64,000 bases of DNA from Nocardioides speluncae (GTDB taxonomy: Bacteria; Actinomycetota; Actinomycetes; Propionibacteriales; Nocardioidaceae). The notes under the pieces are model-generated. The model was not told the DNA's origin. It did not search any database and worked only from the letters and a program-made list of their open reading frames with translations. How positions within the stretch are numbered: position 1 is the stretch's first letter; each line of letters opens with the position of its first letter. The translations under genes were made by a program, and so were the position numbers. The DNA lies in contig NZ_QEOO01000026.1 of NCBI RefSeq assembly GCF_003121585.1, forward strand, positions 1-64,000. Reading direction: 5' to 3'. Of the stretch, positions 1 to 8,349 are shown piece after piece.

Positions 1-117
1 AACACAGACGGCACCATCCGCCACGAGAACACCGGACCAGCCATGCGACACACCCATCAGGAGCAGGATGTTGCACTCACCGATGTGACCCACCTAGTGA
101 AACCGGCACATCGCTGC

Positions 118-783
118 CTAGAGCCCAGCCACCCGCACGCCGGACCGCACCTTGTACTTCTTGTTGATCGAGATGAGTACGGCGGTGAGGGGCTCGAGCT
201 GGCGAGCGAGGCGCAGCGCGCCGGCGTCGACGCCGGGGCGGCCGACGACGGCCTCGGCGAGCGTGATGGCCACGGCCTTCGCGTCCGCGGAGTCGCCGCA
301 GACCAGCACGTCCTCATGGTCCAGGTACTCGGCGTCCGACCACAGCGACACCGCGGAGACATGGTGGAAGGCACCCACCACGGCCGCCTCGGGAGCCAGC
401 GCGGCCGCCGACTCCGCCGCCGAGGTCTCGCCGAGCACCAGCCCATAGGGACCGCCCTTGTCGAAGCCGAGCGGGTTCACACAGGAGATGACGGTCTTCC
501 CAGCCAAAGACAGCGTTGCCACGAGCGAGTCGTGACCGTCCCACGGCACCACCAGCGCGACCACGTCCGCAGCAGCCGCGGCGTCGGCGTTCGCCAGACC
601 GCTGACTGCGCCGGCCCCACCCTCGGCGGCCACTCGCTCGGCTACCTCCGAGGCCACTCCGGCAGCCTTCTCCGCGGCCCGCGACCCGATCACGACGGTG
701 TGGCCGTGCTTGGCCCACCGGTAGGCCAGGCCCTTGCCCTGTGGGCCTGTGCCGCCGATCACAGCGATGGTGTACGTCGTCAT
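118..783 (-). CDS. npdG: F420-dependent NADP reductase (NPDG/Fno family)
   Basis: Predicted cytosolic enzyme that moves hydride between NADPH and coenzyme F420, supplying F420H2 to F420-dependent oxidoreductases. The 221-residue product opens with a Rossmann dinucleotide motif, IAVIGGTGPQGKGLA near residues 5-19, and later has GAFHHVSA, a stretch typical of the family. The length fits the family (about 210-230). The start chosen is the ATG at 783, because an upstream in-frame extension would have no family counterpart and would read through an operator-like palindrome. It is transcribed divergently from the LLM oxidoreductase at 833, and fbiC lies 9 kb away, so an F420 role is consistent with context. 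The palindrome at 783-799 touches its start codon, so repression could act directly on this promoter or on a very short leader. Assignment is from family recognition; substrate direction in vivo is inferred. Confidence 0.9.
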   Translation of the reverse strand: MTTYTIAVIGGTGPQGKGLAYRWAKHGHTVVIGSRAAEKAAGVASEVAERVAAEGGAGAVSGLANADAAAAADVVALVVPWDGHDSLVATLSLAGKTVISCVNPLGFDKGGPYGLVLGETSAAESAAALAPEAAVVGAFHHVSAVSLWSDAEYLDHEDVLVCGDSADAKAVAITLAEAVVGRPGVDAGALRLARQLEPLTAVLISINKKYKVRSGVRVAGL

Positions 784-799
784 GACAGCGATACTGTCA
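783..799. promoter_or_regulatory. Palindromic operator shared with the site at 8290
   Basis: TGACAG-CGATA-CTGTCA is a perfect 6-bp inverted repeat with a 5-nt spacer between the divergent npdG and LLM oxidoreductase genes. The same arms and spacer length recur at 8290-8310. It overlaps the first base of the npdG start codon and lies 34 bp before the start at 833. The MerR-type protein at 7542-8270 is the obvious candidate ligand; this is inference. Confidence 0.6.
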
Positions 800-832
800 G
801 AGTCGTCGACGTCCTGAACGAGAGGTCCACCC

Positions 833-1867
833 ATGAAGCTGTCCATGCCGCTGATGTACGCCGGCAACCCGCGCGACGCGGCCGACCAGGTGGCCGCACT
901 CGAGAAGGCCGGTCTCGACACGGTCTGGATCGCGGAGGTCTACAGCTTCGACGCCCCCACGCTGATGGGCTACCTCGCGGCCAAGACCGAGACCATCGAG
1001 ATCGGTTCGGCGATCCTCAACGTCTACTCTCGCACCCCCGGCCTGCTCGCCCAGACCGCGGCCGGCCTCGACAACGTCAGCGGTGGCCGCGCGATCCTCG
1101 GCCTTGGCGCCTCCGGACCGCAGGTCATCGAGGGCTGGCACGGCATGCCCTACGACAAGCCGATCGCGCGCACCAGCGAGATCATCGACATCGTCCGGAT
1201 GGCGCTGCGCCGTGAGCCGCTGCAGGCCGACGGCATCTTCAAGCTGCCGCTCCCGAAGGACCAGGGCACCGGCCTCGGCAAGCCGCTGAAGCTGCTTAAC
1301 CACCCCGAGCGCTCCGCCGTACCCATCTATCTGGCCGCCTTCGGTGCCAAGAACGTCGAGCTCACCGCCGAGAAGGCGGACGGCTGGCTGCCGATCTTCT
1401 TCTACCCCGAGAAGGCCGCGGACACCTGGGGCGCGGCGCTGGACGCCGGCCATGCGAAGCGCTCCGCCGACCTGGCCCCGCTGGAGGTGTCGGCCGGCGG
1501 CATGTGCGCCATCGGTGAAGGCGCCGAGACCAAGGCGCTGCTGGACTTCGCCCGGCCGTTCGCGGCGCTCTACATCGGCGGCATGGGCGCCCGCGGCAAG
1601 AACTTCTACAACCGGCTGGTCACCGAGTACGGCTTCGGCGACGCCGCCCGCGAGATCCAGGACCTCTACCTCGACGGCAAGAAGGAGGAGGCGGCGGCCA
1701 AGGTCCCGACCGAGCTGCTCGAGATGACCAACCTGGTCGGTCCCGAGTCGTACGTGAAGGAGCGGATCGAGGCCTTCCGCGAGGCCGGCGTCACCAACCT
1801 GCAGATCCAGCCGGCCGCCGCGGACCCGGCCGCGCTGGTCAGCCGGATGAAGGAGCTGATCGGCTAA
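833..1867 (+). CDS. LLM-class F420-dependent oxidoreductase
   Basis: A 344-residue luciferase-like monooxygenase fold protein. The N-terminus MKLSMPLMYAG followed by DAADQVAALEKAGLDTVWIAE, and the internal ALGASGPQVIEGWHG region, are typical of actinobacterial LLM enzymes that use reduced F420 rather than FMN. Pairing with npdG directly across the divergent promoter supports F420 as cofactor. The substrate cannot be read from the sequence. The ATG at 833 follows AGAGGT about 9 nt upstream. The next gene starts 10 nt after its stop, suggesting cotranscription with the glycerophosphodiesterase. The shared palindrome at 783-799 suggests coregulation with the acyl-CoA dehydrogenase at 8350, hinting at a role in lipid or acyl-chain metabolism, which is inferred only. 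Confidence 0.88.
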   Translation: MKLSMPLMYAGNPRDAADQVAALEKAGLDTVWIAEVYSFDAPTLMGYLAAKTETIEIGSAILNVYSRTPGLLAQTAAGLDNVSGGRAILGLGASGPQVIEGWHGMPYDKPIARTSEIIDIVRMALRREPLQADGIFKLPLPKDQGTGLGKPLKLLNHPERSAVPIYLAAFGAKNVELTAEKADGWLPIFFYPEKAADTWGAALDAGHAKRSADLAPLEVSAGGMCAIGEGAETKALLDFARPFAALYIGGMGARGKNFYNRLVTEYGFGDAAREIQDLYLDGKKEEAAAKVPTELLEMTNLVGPESYVKERIEAFREAGVTNLQIQPAAADPAALVSRMKELIG

Positions 1868-1876
1868 CTTGCCCGT

Positions 1877-2818
1877 GTGGGCACCCGGCTGACCGAGGCG
1901 TTCGACCTCCAGGCGCATCGCGGCGGCGCCGGGCTGTACGTCGAGAACACGCTCGCCGCCTTCGGCCACGCGCTCGACCTCGGCGTGACCACGCTGGAGT
2001 GCGACGTACACGTGACCGCCGACGGCGTCGCGGCCGTCACCCACGACCGGAAGCTCGACCCAGCCAAGCTGCGCGGCGCGTACGTCGGCCAGTACCTCAC
2101 CCGGCTGACCTGGGCCCAGGTCTCGACCCTCGACGCCGGCTCGCTGACCCAGGATGCCTTCCCCGGGCAGCGGTCGGTGCCGGGCGCCCGGATGCCGCGG
2201 CTGGAGGAGGTCTTCGCGCTGCTCGCCGCGCGCGGTGCGGACGGCGTGCAGGTCAACGTGGAGACCAAGTACGAGGTGCTCGCGCCCACCGAGACCGCGC
2301 CGCGGGAGCGCTTCGTTGACGTGGTGACCGGGCTGGTGCGCGACGCCGGGCTGGTCGACCGGGTGTCGGTGCAGAGCTTCGACTGGGGCCTGCTGGCGAT
2401 GGTGCGCGAGGCCGAGCCCGGGCTCCGGCTCAACGCACTCACCAGCGGCCACTATCTGGAGGCCGGCATGCCCGGCGCCTCGCCCTGGCTCGGCGGCCTC
2501 GATATCGACGAGTACGACGGAAATCTGGTCGCCGCGGCCGCGTCGTACGAATTCGATGCGGTGTCCCCGATTCACGGTTCACCGTTCGCGACCGGCGTCG
2601 AGGATCCGGCATACCGGCCTTTTGTGACACCGGCGATGGTGGATCAAGCACACGAAGCGGGCATGCGGGTCATTCCCTACACCGTCGACGACCCGCCGAC
2701 CATGAAATCCCTGATCAACCTGGGTGTCGACGGTTTGATAACTAACTATCCCGATCGACTCAGAGACGCCATGATGAGCACCGGACTCCCCCTGCCAGCG
2801 GCATACCCGTCGGCATGA
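1877..2818 (+). CDS. Glycerophosphodiester phosphodiesterase family protein
   Basis: Predicted to hydrolyse glycerophosphodiesters to glycerol-3-phosphate and an alcohol. The 313-residue product carries the GDPD signature: QAHRGGAG at residues 12-19, then ENTLAAF and TLECDVHVTADG with the metal-binding Glu and Asp, then VTHD with the second catalytic His. No signal peptide or membrane segment is visible, so it is probably cytosolic. The GTG at 1877 starts it 10 nt after the LLM gene, which suggests one transcript. The MMPL genes downstream are in the same orientation 128 bp away and may or may not be cotranscribed. Confidence 0.9.
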   Translation: MGTRLTEAFDLQAHRGGAGLYVENTLAAFGHALDLGVTTLECDVHVTADGVAAVTHDRKLDPAKLRGAYVGQYLTRLTWAQVSTLDAGSLTQDAFPGQRSVPGARMPRLEEVFALLAARGADGVQVNVETKYEVLAPTETAPRERFVDVVTGLVRDAGLVDRVSVQSFDWGLLAMVREAEPGLRLNALTSGHYLEAGMPGASPWLGGLDIDEYDGNLVAAAASYEFDAVSPIHGSPFATGVEDPAYRPFVTPAMVDQAHEAGMRVIPYTVDDPPTMKSLINLGVDGLITNYPDRLRDAMMSTGLPLPAAYPSA

Positions 2819-2946
2819 AGGCGCCATGAAGGCGTCGTGAAACCGACGCCACCCAGGCTGCGACCGATGAAATTGTCGGTGGTCTCTGGTCAACTCGGGG
2901 AGGCCGGAATCGGCAACAGCGCGCGGACCCAACGGAGTGTTAGAAA

Positions 2947-5100
2947 ATGCATCGTCAAATAGCCGGCAGACTGACCGGCCCCACCACCAAGTGGATCGTG
3001 CTGGTTGCCACGATCCTGCTCGCCTTCGGCTTCGCCATCCTCGGCGGCAAGCTGGCCGAGGTCAAAGACAACGAGGCGTCGTCGTGGGTTCCCTCGACCG
3101 CCGAGTCGACCAAGGTCTCCAACGAGATCTCCGATGACGTCAACCCCAACGACATCCCCACGCTGGTGGTCTACCACCGCGACTCCGGCCTGACCGAGGC
3201 CGACTTCGCGGCCATGGACGAGCAGGCCGAGGAAATCGGCAACGTCGAGGGCATCACCGATGCCGGCGTACTCACGCCGAACGCCGCCCGCGCGCTCCAG
3301 GCGCAGGGCGAGAACGTCCCGGACCTGGTGTCCGAGGACGGCGAGGTCGCCTACGTCTACTTCGTGCTGAACTTCGGCAAGGACGGGTGGAACAAGATCG
3401 GCCCGCCCGTCGACGAGATCAAGGAGGTCGCCAAGCTCGAGGGCGCCGACGTGTACGTCGGTGGCTTCGGTGGCCAGGCGTCCGACTTCATCGAGTCGTT
3501 CGAGAACTCCCACTTCTGGCTGCTGGCGCTGACCTTCCTCGCGGTGATCGTGATCCTTGTCTTCACCTACCGCAGCCCGATCCTGTGGATCCTGCCGATC
3601 CTCAGTGCCGGTATCGCCAACGTGATGGCCGGCGGCGTGGTCTATCTGATGGCGAGGTACGCCGACCTCACCGTCAACGACCAGAGCCAATACATCTTGA
3701 GCATCCTGGTGATCGGCGCCGGCACCGACTACGCGCTCCTGCTCGTGGCCCGCTACCGAGAAGAGCTCCGCCGCCACGAGGACCGGCACGAGGCGATGGC
3801 CTTCGCGCTGCACCGCGCCGCTCCGGCGATCATCGCCAGCGCCGCGACCGTCGTGATTGGCCTGATGTGCCTGGCCTTCGCCGACCTCAACTCGACCGCC
3901 AGCCTGGGTCCGGTGCTTGCGGTCGGCGTCGCGGTGACCCTGCTGGTCATGGTCGTCTTCCTGCCGGCGCTGCTGGTGATCCTCGGCCGCTGGATCTTCT
4001 GGCCGAAGCTCCCCACCTTCGGGTCCGACGAACCGACCCAGACCGGCCTGTGGGCCAAGATGGGCCAGCGGATCAGCGTTCGCCCGCGCGCGATCTGGAT
4101 CGTCACCGCCGTGATCCTGGCCATCGCCAGCCTCGGCCTGTTCCGGCTCGATGCCACCGGCCTGTCCACCGAGGACTCCTTCACCGAGGAGCTCAACTCG
4201 ATCAAGGCGCAGAAGCTGCTCGCCGGACACGGCCTGGCCGACAACTCCAACACGCTGCAGGTGGTCGCCGAGGAGTCGGCCGCCGCCGACGTACAGCAGG
4301 CGGTCGGCGACGTCGAGGGAGTCGGCAAGCCGTCCGACCTCCGGCCGCTGTCCGACGGCCGGGTGTGGTTCGAGGCACCCCTCACCGAGGACATGGCCTC
4401 ACACGCGGCGTGGGATGTGGTTGAGAACGCGCGCGACACCGCCCATGGGGTCGACGGCGCGGAGGCGCTGGTCGGCGGGGCGGCAGCGTTCTACCTCGAC
4501 ACCAAGACCTCGGCCGACCGGGACACCAAGGTGATCATCCCGATCGTGCTCGTGGTCGTGCTGCTGATCCTGATGGTGCTGCTCCGCGCGCTGCTGGCGC
4601 CGGTGCTGCTGCTCGGCACAGTGGTCCTGTCCTTCGGCGCCGCGCTCGGCCTGTCCGCGCTGCTGTTCCACTACGTGTTCGGCTTCGAGGGCGCCGATGC
4701 CGGCTTCCCGCTGTTCTCGTTCGTGTTCCTGGTGGCGCTGGGCGTCGACTACAACATCTTCCTGATGACCCGGGTCCGCGAGGAGACGCTGCATCGAGGG
4801 ACTCGCGAGGGCTCCCTGGTGGCGCTGTCGTCGACCGGCGGTGTGATCACCTCGGCCGGTCTGGTGCTGGCCGCGACCTTCCTGGTCCTGGCCACGCTTC
4901 CGTTCGTGTTCCTGGTGGAGCTCGGCGTTGCGGTCGCGCTCGGCGTCCTGCTCGACACCATGATCGTCCGGTCGGTGCTGGTCACCGCGCTCAACCTCGA
5001 CCTCGGCTCGAAGATCTGGTGGCCGAGCAAGCTCGACCGTGGCGAGCCGATCGACCCGGACGCGATCAACGAGTGGGAGCCCGCCTCGGCGAAGCACTGA
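2947..5100 (+). CDS. MMPL-family RND transporter, copy 1
   Basis: Inner-membrane RND-superfamily exporter of 717 residues with the usual two halves. Each half has one N-terminal helix, a soluble extracytoplasmic domain, then a bundle of five or so helices. Hallmarks are the TYRSPILWILPI stretch, GTDYALLLVARYREEL (first half) and GVDYNIFLMTRVREE (second half), where the Asp-Tyr pair lies in the predicted proton relay. MMPL proteins export lipids or lipophilic molecules; this substrate is unknown. The start is set by ACGGAG about 12 nt upstream of ATG 2947. It is followed at 46 bp by a close paralogue whose leader and first codons are nearly the same, so the pair arose by tandem duplication. 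Confidence 0.92.
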   Translation: MHRQIAGRLTGPTTKWIVLVATILLAFGFAILGGKLAEVKDNEASSWVPSTAESTKVSNEISDDVNPNDIPTLVVYHRDSGLTEADFAAMDEQAEEIGNVEGITDAGVLTPNAARALQAQGENVPDLVSEDGEVAYVYFVLNFGKDGWNKIGPPVDEIKEVAKLEGADVYVGGFGGQASDFIESFENSHFWLLALTFLAVIVILVFTYRSPILWILPILSAGIANVMAGGVVYLMARYADLTVNDQSQYILSILVIGAGTDYALLLVARYREELRRHEDRHEAMAFALHRAAPAIIASAATVVIGLMCLAFADLNSTASLGPVLAVGVAVTLLVMVVFLPALLVILGRWIFWPKLPTFGSDEPTQTGLWAKMGQRISVRPRAIWIVTAVILAIASLGLFRLDATGLSTEDSFTEELNSIKAQKLLAGHGLADNSNTLQVVAEESAAADVQQAVGDVEGVGKPSDLRPLSDGRVWFEAPLTEDMASHAAWDVVENARDTAHGVDGAEALVGGAAAFYLDTKTSADRDTKVIIPIVLVVVLLILMVLLRALLAPVLLLGTVVLSFGAALGLSALLFHYVFGFEGADAGFPLFSFVFLVALGVDYNIFLMTRVREETLHRGTREGSLVALSSTGGVITSAGLVLAATFLVLATLPFVFLVELGVAVALGVLLDTMIVRSVLVTALNLDLGSKIWWPSKLDRGEPIDPDAINEWEPASAKH

Positions 5101-5145
5101 CCCACCCAACGACCCCACACGCTCACACCCAACGGAGTCTCAGAA

Positions 5146-7257
5146 ATGCATCGTCAAATAGCCGGGAAGCTCACCAGCCCGGTCACCAAGTGGATCGTCC
5201 TGGCCGCGTGGCTCGTGATCCTCTTCGGATCGTTCGGGTTCGCCGCGAAGCTCGCCGACGTCCAGAACAACGAAACGTCCTCATGGCTCCCCGCCACGGC
5301 GGAGTCGACTCGGGCGCTGGAGAAGCTCGAGCCGTTCCAGGACCCGAATGCCATCCCGACCGTGATCGTGTACGAGCGCGAGGGTGGCCTCACGGCTGAG
5401 GACGAGGCCACCGCCCTCGCCCAGGTCAAGGAGCTCCAGGAGATCGACGGCGTCGAGGGGGAGGTGATCCCGCCCCAGAAGTCCGACGACGGCGAGGCCA
5501 TGCAGACCCTGGTCACGTTCAACTTCGGCGAGAACGGCTGGAACGAGATGCCGGACGCCGTCGATGCCATCCGTGACATCGCCAAGGAGGGCGACGGGCT
5601 CTCGGTCCACGTCGCCGGGGCCGGCGGCCAGGCCGCGGACGCCGCCGAGGCATTCGAGGGCATCGACACCACGCTGCTGTTCTCCTCGGCCGCCGTGGTG
5701 ATCGTGATCCTGCTGTTCACCTACCGCAGCCCGATCCTGTGGATCCTGCCGATCTTCTCGGTCGGCGTTGCCCTGTTCACCGCCCAAGCCCTTATCTACT
5801 TCCTGGCCAAGAACTTCGACCTCACCGTCAACGGCCAGAGTCAGAGCATCCTCACGGTGTTGGTGTTCGGCGCTGGGACCGACTACGCGTTGCTGTTGGT
5901 GGCGCGCTATCGAGAAGAGCTCCGCCGCCACGAGGACCGCCACGAGGCGATGGCGTTCGCGCTGCACCGGGCCACGCCGGCGATCATCGCCAGCGGCGCC
6001 ACCGTCGTCCTCGGCATGCTCTGCCTGATGTTCGCCGAGATGAACTCGACCGCTGGTCTCGGCCCGGTGACCGCCATCGGCGTCGCGGTCGCGCTGCTCA
6101 TCATGATCACCCTGCTGCCCGCGCTGCTGGTGATCTTCGGCCGTTGGATGTTCTGGCCGCTGGTCCCGCACTTCGACTCCGCTGAGCCGACCGAGACCGG
6201 CATGTGGGCCAAGGTCGGCAACTGGATCAAGCCCAAGCCGCGCCAGGTCTGGGTGGTCACCTCGGTCATCCTGGCGATCGCCACGCTCGGCTTCACCCAG
6301 CTCGACACCGACGGCCTGAGCACCGAGGAGTCCTACACCAAGGACTTCGACTCGATCATCGGCCAGCGCGTGCTCACCGAGCACAAGCTTGCCGATACCT
6401 CCAACCCGGTCATGGTGGTCGCCAACGCGGACCAGGGCGAGGCCGTCGCGGCCGCGATCGCCAAGGACCCGAGCGTGCAGCGGGTGGATCCGCCCGTGAC
6501 CAAGGGCGGGATCACCTACATCGCTGCTCCGCTGAAGGAGGACGCGACGGCCGAGGGTGCGTACGACGCGGTCGAGCGCATCCGAGTCCTGGCGCACGGT
6601 GTCGACGGCGCCGACGCGTTGGTCGGCGGCTGGTCGGCGATCCTGCTCGACACCCGGGTCGCCTCCGATCGCGACAACAAGGTGATCATCCCGATCGTGC
6701 TGTTCGTGGTGCTGCTGATCTTGATGGTGCTGCTCCGCGCGCTGCTCTCGCCGATCCTGCTGATCCTCACCGTGATCTTGTCCTTCGGTGCGGCGCTCGG
6801 CATCTCGTCGCTGATCTTCACCTACATCTTCGGCTTCGAGGGCGCCGATGCGTCGTTCCCGCTGTTCGTCTTCGTGTTCCTGGTCGCGCTCGGGATCGAC
6901 TACAACATCTTCCTGATGACCCGGGTGCGCGAGGAGACGATGACACGCGGGACCCGCGAGGGCTCGTTGGTGGCGCTCTCGGCGACCGGTGGCGTGATCA
7001 CGTCCGCGGGACTGGTGCTGGCAGCCACGTTCCTGGTGCTGGGCTCACTGCCACTGGTGTTCCTGGCCGAGCTCGGAGTCGCGGTCGCCCTGGGCGTCAT
7101 CCTGGACACGATGATCGTCCGGTCGGTGCTGGTCACCGCGCTCAACCTCGACCTCGGCGGCAAGATCTGGTGGCCGAGCAAGCTCGACCGCGGCGCGCCC
7201 CTGGTCGACCCGGACGAACTGGAGGAGTGGACCCCAACCACCAAGGCCGGCGTCTGA
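5146..7257 (+). CDS. MMPL-family RND transporter, copy 2
   Basis: A 703-residue paralogue of the preceding transporter with the same architecture: N-terminal helix, extracytoplasmic loop, TYRSPILWILPI, GTDYALLLVARYREEL, second loop, GIDYNIFLMTRVREE and a C-terminal tail ending in WWPSKLDRG plus about 20 polar residues. The leader before ATG 5146 (ACCCAACGGAGT, then AGAAATG) and the first eight codons match copy 1 almost base for base. Extracytoplasmic loops differ most, which may mean different substrates or a heteromeric pump. A strong hairpin terminator follows at 7279. Confidence 0.92.
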   Translation: MHRQIAGKLTSPVTKWIVLAAWLVILFGSFGFAAKLADVQNNETSSWLPATAESTRALEKLEPFQDPNAIPTVIVYEREGGLTAEDEATALAQVKELQEIDGVEGEVIPPQKSDDGEAMQTLVTFNFGENGWNEMPDAVDAIRDIAKEGDGLSVHVAGAGGQAADAAEAFEGIDTTLLFSSAAVVIVILLFTYRSPILWILPIFSVGVALFTAQALIYFLAKNFDLTVNGQSQSILTVLVFGAGTDYALLLVARYREELRRHEDRHEAMAFALHRATPAIIASGATVVLGMLCLMFAEMNSTAGLGPVTAIGVAVALLIMITLLPALLVIFGRWMFWPLVPHFDSAEPTETGMWAKVGNWIKPKPRQVWVVTSVILAIATLGFTQLDTDGLSTEESYTKDFDSIIGQRVLTEHKLADTSNPVMVVANADQGEAVAAAIAKDPSVQRVDPPVTKGGITYIAAPLKEDATAEGAYDAVERIRVLAHGVDGADALVGGWSAILLDTRVASDRDNKVIIPIVLFVVLLILMVLLRALLSPILLILTVILSFGAALGISSLIFTYIFGFEGADASFPLFVFVFLVALGIDYNIFLMTRVREETMTRGTREGSLVALSATGGVITSAGLVLAATFLVLGSLPLVFLAELGVAVALGVILDTMIVRSVLVTALNLDLGGKIWWPSKLDRGAPLVDPDELEEWTPTTKAGV

Positions 7258-7278
7258 CCAGCGCCAACGCCGCCTTGT

Positions 7279-7318
7279 ACGACGACAGCCCCTGCGACCG
7301 CAGGGGCTGTCGTCGTTT
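7279..7318 (+). terminator. Hairpin terminator after the MMPL pair
   Basis: Two 18-nt arms at 7279-7296 and 7299-7316 are perfectly complementary (arm core ACAGCCCCTGCG / CGCAGGGGCTGT) and are followed by TT. It lies 21 bp after the stop of the second MMPL gene. Confidence 0.8.
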
Positions 7319-7349
7319 GGGGGACATGTGGCTGAAGTCTTGGGCGTGG

Positions 7350-7502
7350 GGACGTGGTCGGGCCGACCTCGGGCGTCCACGGGCGCTTGCGGCGGCGCGT
7401 CGCGCGCATGGCCGTCGCTGTTGGTTGCGCGCCGTTGGCGCGCGCCGCGGCCAAGCCGCTTGACGCCGCCCGCAGACGCCCGAGCCCAACCCGCCCACGT
7501 CC
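7350..7502 (+). repeat. Structured interspersed repeat, copy 1
   Basis: The core (about 7386-7472) contains GGCGGCGCGTCGCGCGC, TGTTGGTTGCGCGCC, GGCGCGCGCCGCGGCCAAGC and CGCTTGACGCCGCCCG. The same core recurs at 30093-30178 and, inverted, at 32454-32533. It is bounded by inverted arms: CTCGGGCGTC at 7368-7377 pairs with GACGCCCGAG at 7475-7484, and GGACGTGG near 7350 pairs with CCACGTCC near 7502. The arm sequence differs from the other copies while pairing is kept. Open frames inside it are repeat artefacts. Confidence 0.75.
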
Positions 7503-7541
7503 GATCGCTCCACCCCCTCGGACACGTGGTCTGGCATTGGG

Positions 7542-8270
7542 TCAGTCGCGTTCGAGCGAGGTGGTGATGAGCTCGTTGGCGGCGCGCTGGAAGCCGGTCA
7601 CGATCGACTCCAGCACCAGCTGCCGGAGCTTGGCGACGGTCTGCTCGAACCGGGCCGCGTCCTCCTCGGTGGGGCGTGCCTGTCGGTAGGGGTCGATCAC
7701 ATCTTCGCGCATGATCCGGGTCAGCTCGTCGACAAGCTGGTCCATGTGCGAGCCGATCGCCTCGCCGGCGGCGAGGATCGTCGACTCCGGTACGTCGAGG
7801 TCGAGCAGCTCGACGCCGATCCGGAACGGCGGCAGCGGCACCAGCCTGCCCGACTCATGGCGCTCCAGCGCGCCGGTGCGCACAAGCCGGTCGATGTCTT
7901 CGTCACTCAGCCCGCGGCCCGCGCGGGTGTCGAGCTGGCGCCGGGTGAGCTCCTCCCGCCTGGCAGGCGACCAGGGCGCCAGCATCGCCCGCTGGACGGC
8001 GAGCTCCTCGGCGGTCGCGTCCTTCGGCAGCCGCCGAAGGTAGCCCTCGATCGCGGCCAGCGTGAACCCGTGGTCCTGCAGGGCGCGGATCAGCATCAGC
8101 CGAGCCCTGTGCTCGGCGGCGTAGTAGGTCACCCGACCACGCTTGATCGGCGAGGGCAGCAGGCCGAGCGACAGGTAGTAGCGCGTCGTACGCGTAGTCA
8201 CGCCGGTGGCTGCCGCGACCTCGTCAATCGTCAGCAGCTCCGCTTCGGCCTCCACACTCACGCACGTCAC
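7542..8270 (-). CDS. MerR-family transcriptional regulator
   Basis: A 242-residue regulator with an N-terminal MerR winged helix: LLTIDEVAAATGVTTRTTRYY then LSLGLLPSPIKRGRVTYY near residues 10-50, followed by the helical RALQDHGFTLAAIEGYL segment. The C-terminal half is an acidic helical domain with no cysteines, so metal sensing is unlikely and a small hydrophobic ligand such as an acyl-CoA is possible (inferred). The GTG at 8270 is preceded by AAGG about 10 nt upstream; GTG codons at 8261 and 8255 are alternatives. It is divergent from the acyl-CoA dehydrogenase, with a 21-bp palindrome between them that also occurs at the npdG/LLM divergon. Confidence 0.85.
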   Translation of the reverse strand: MTCVSVEAEAELLTIDEVAAATGVTTRTTRYYLSLGLLPSPIKRGRVTYYAAEHRARLMLIRALQDHGFTLAAIEGYLRRLPKDATAEELAVQRAMLAPWSPARREELTRRQLDTRAGRGLSDEDIDRLVRTGALERHESGRLVPLPPFRIGVELLDLDVPESTILAAGEAIGSHMDQLVDELTRIMREDVIDPYRQARPTEEDAARFEQTVAKLRQLVLESIVTGFQRAANELITTSLERD

Positions 8271-8289
8271 ACTAATGCACCCTTGCCAT

Positions 8290-8310
8290 TGTGACAGCAT
8301 TACTGTCACA
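8290..8310. promoter_or_regulatory. 21-bp palindromic operator between merR-type gene and acyl-CoA dehydrogenase
   Basis: TGTGACAG-CATTA-CTGTCACA is a perfect 8-bp inverted repeat with a 5-nt spacer. Its inner 17 bp match the site at 783-799 in both arms. It lies 20 bp before the MerR start and 40 bp before the dehydrogenase start, so it probably mediates autoregulation and control of the divergent gene. Confidence 0.7.
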
Positions 8311-8349
8311 GTAAGCGTGTCCACGTCTGCCGATGAAGGAGCCAGTCGC

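Noticed and set aside
797..2575. 592-residue antisense frame across the LLM and GDPD genes
   Set aside because: Typical high-GC shadow frame; the opposite strand encodes two recognised enzymes.
7328..7567. Open frame with Arg/Ala-rich product over repeat copy 1
   Set aside because: The same peptide (VGCAPLARAAAKPLDAA in one frame) can be read from all three repeat copies; it follows from the nucleotide repeat and has no start signals.
8283..8318. Classic MerR promoter with a 19-bp spacer
   Set aside because: TTGCCA at 8283 is a fair -35, but no convincing -10 lies at the needed distance.
8206..8349. Upstream extension of the acyl-CoA dehydrogenase
   Set aside because: It would translate through the operator and into the MerR gene; GTG 8350 has a proper ribosome site.
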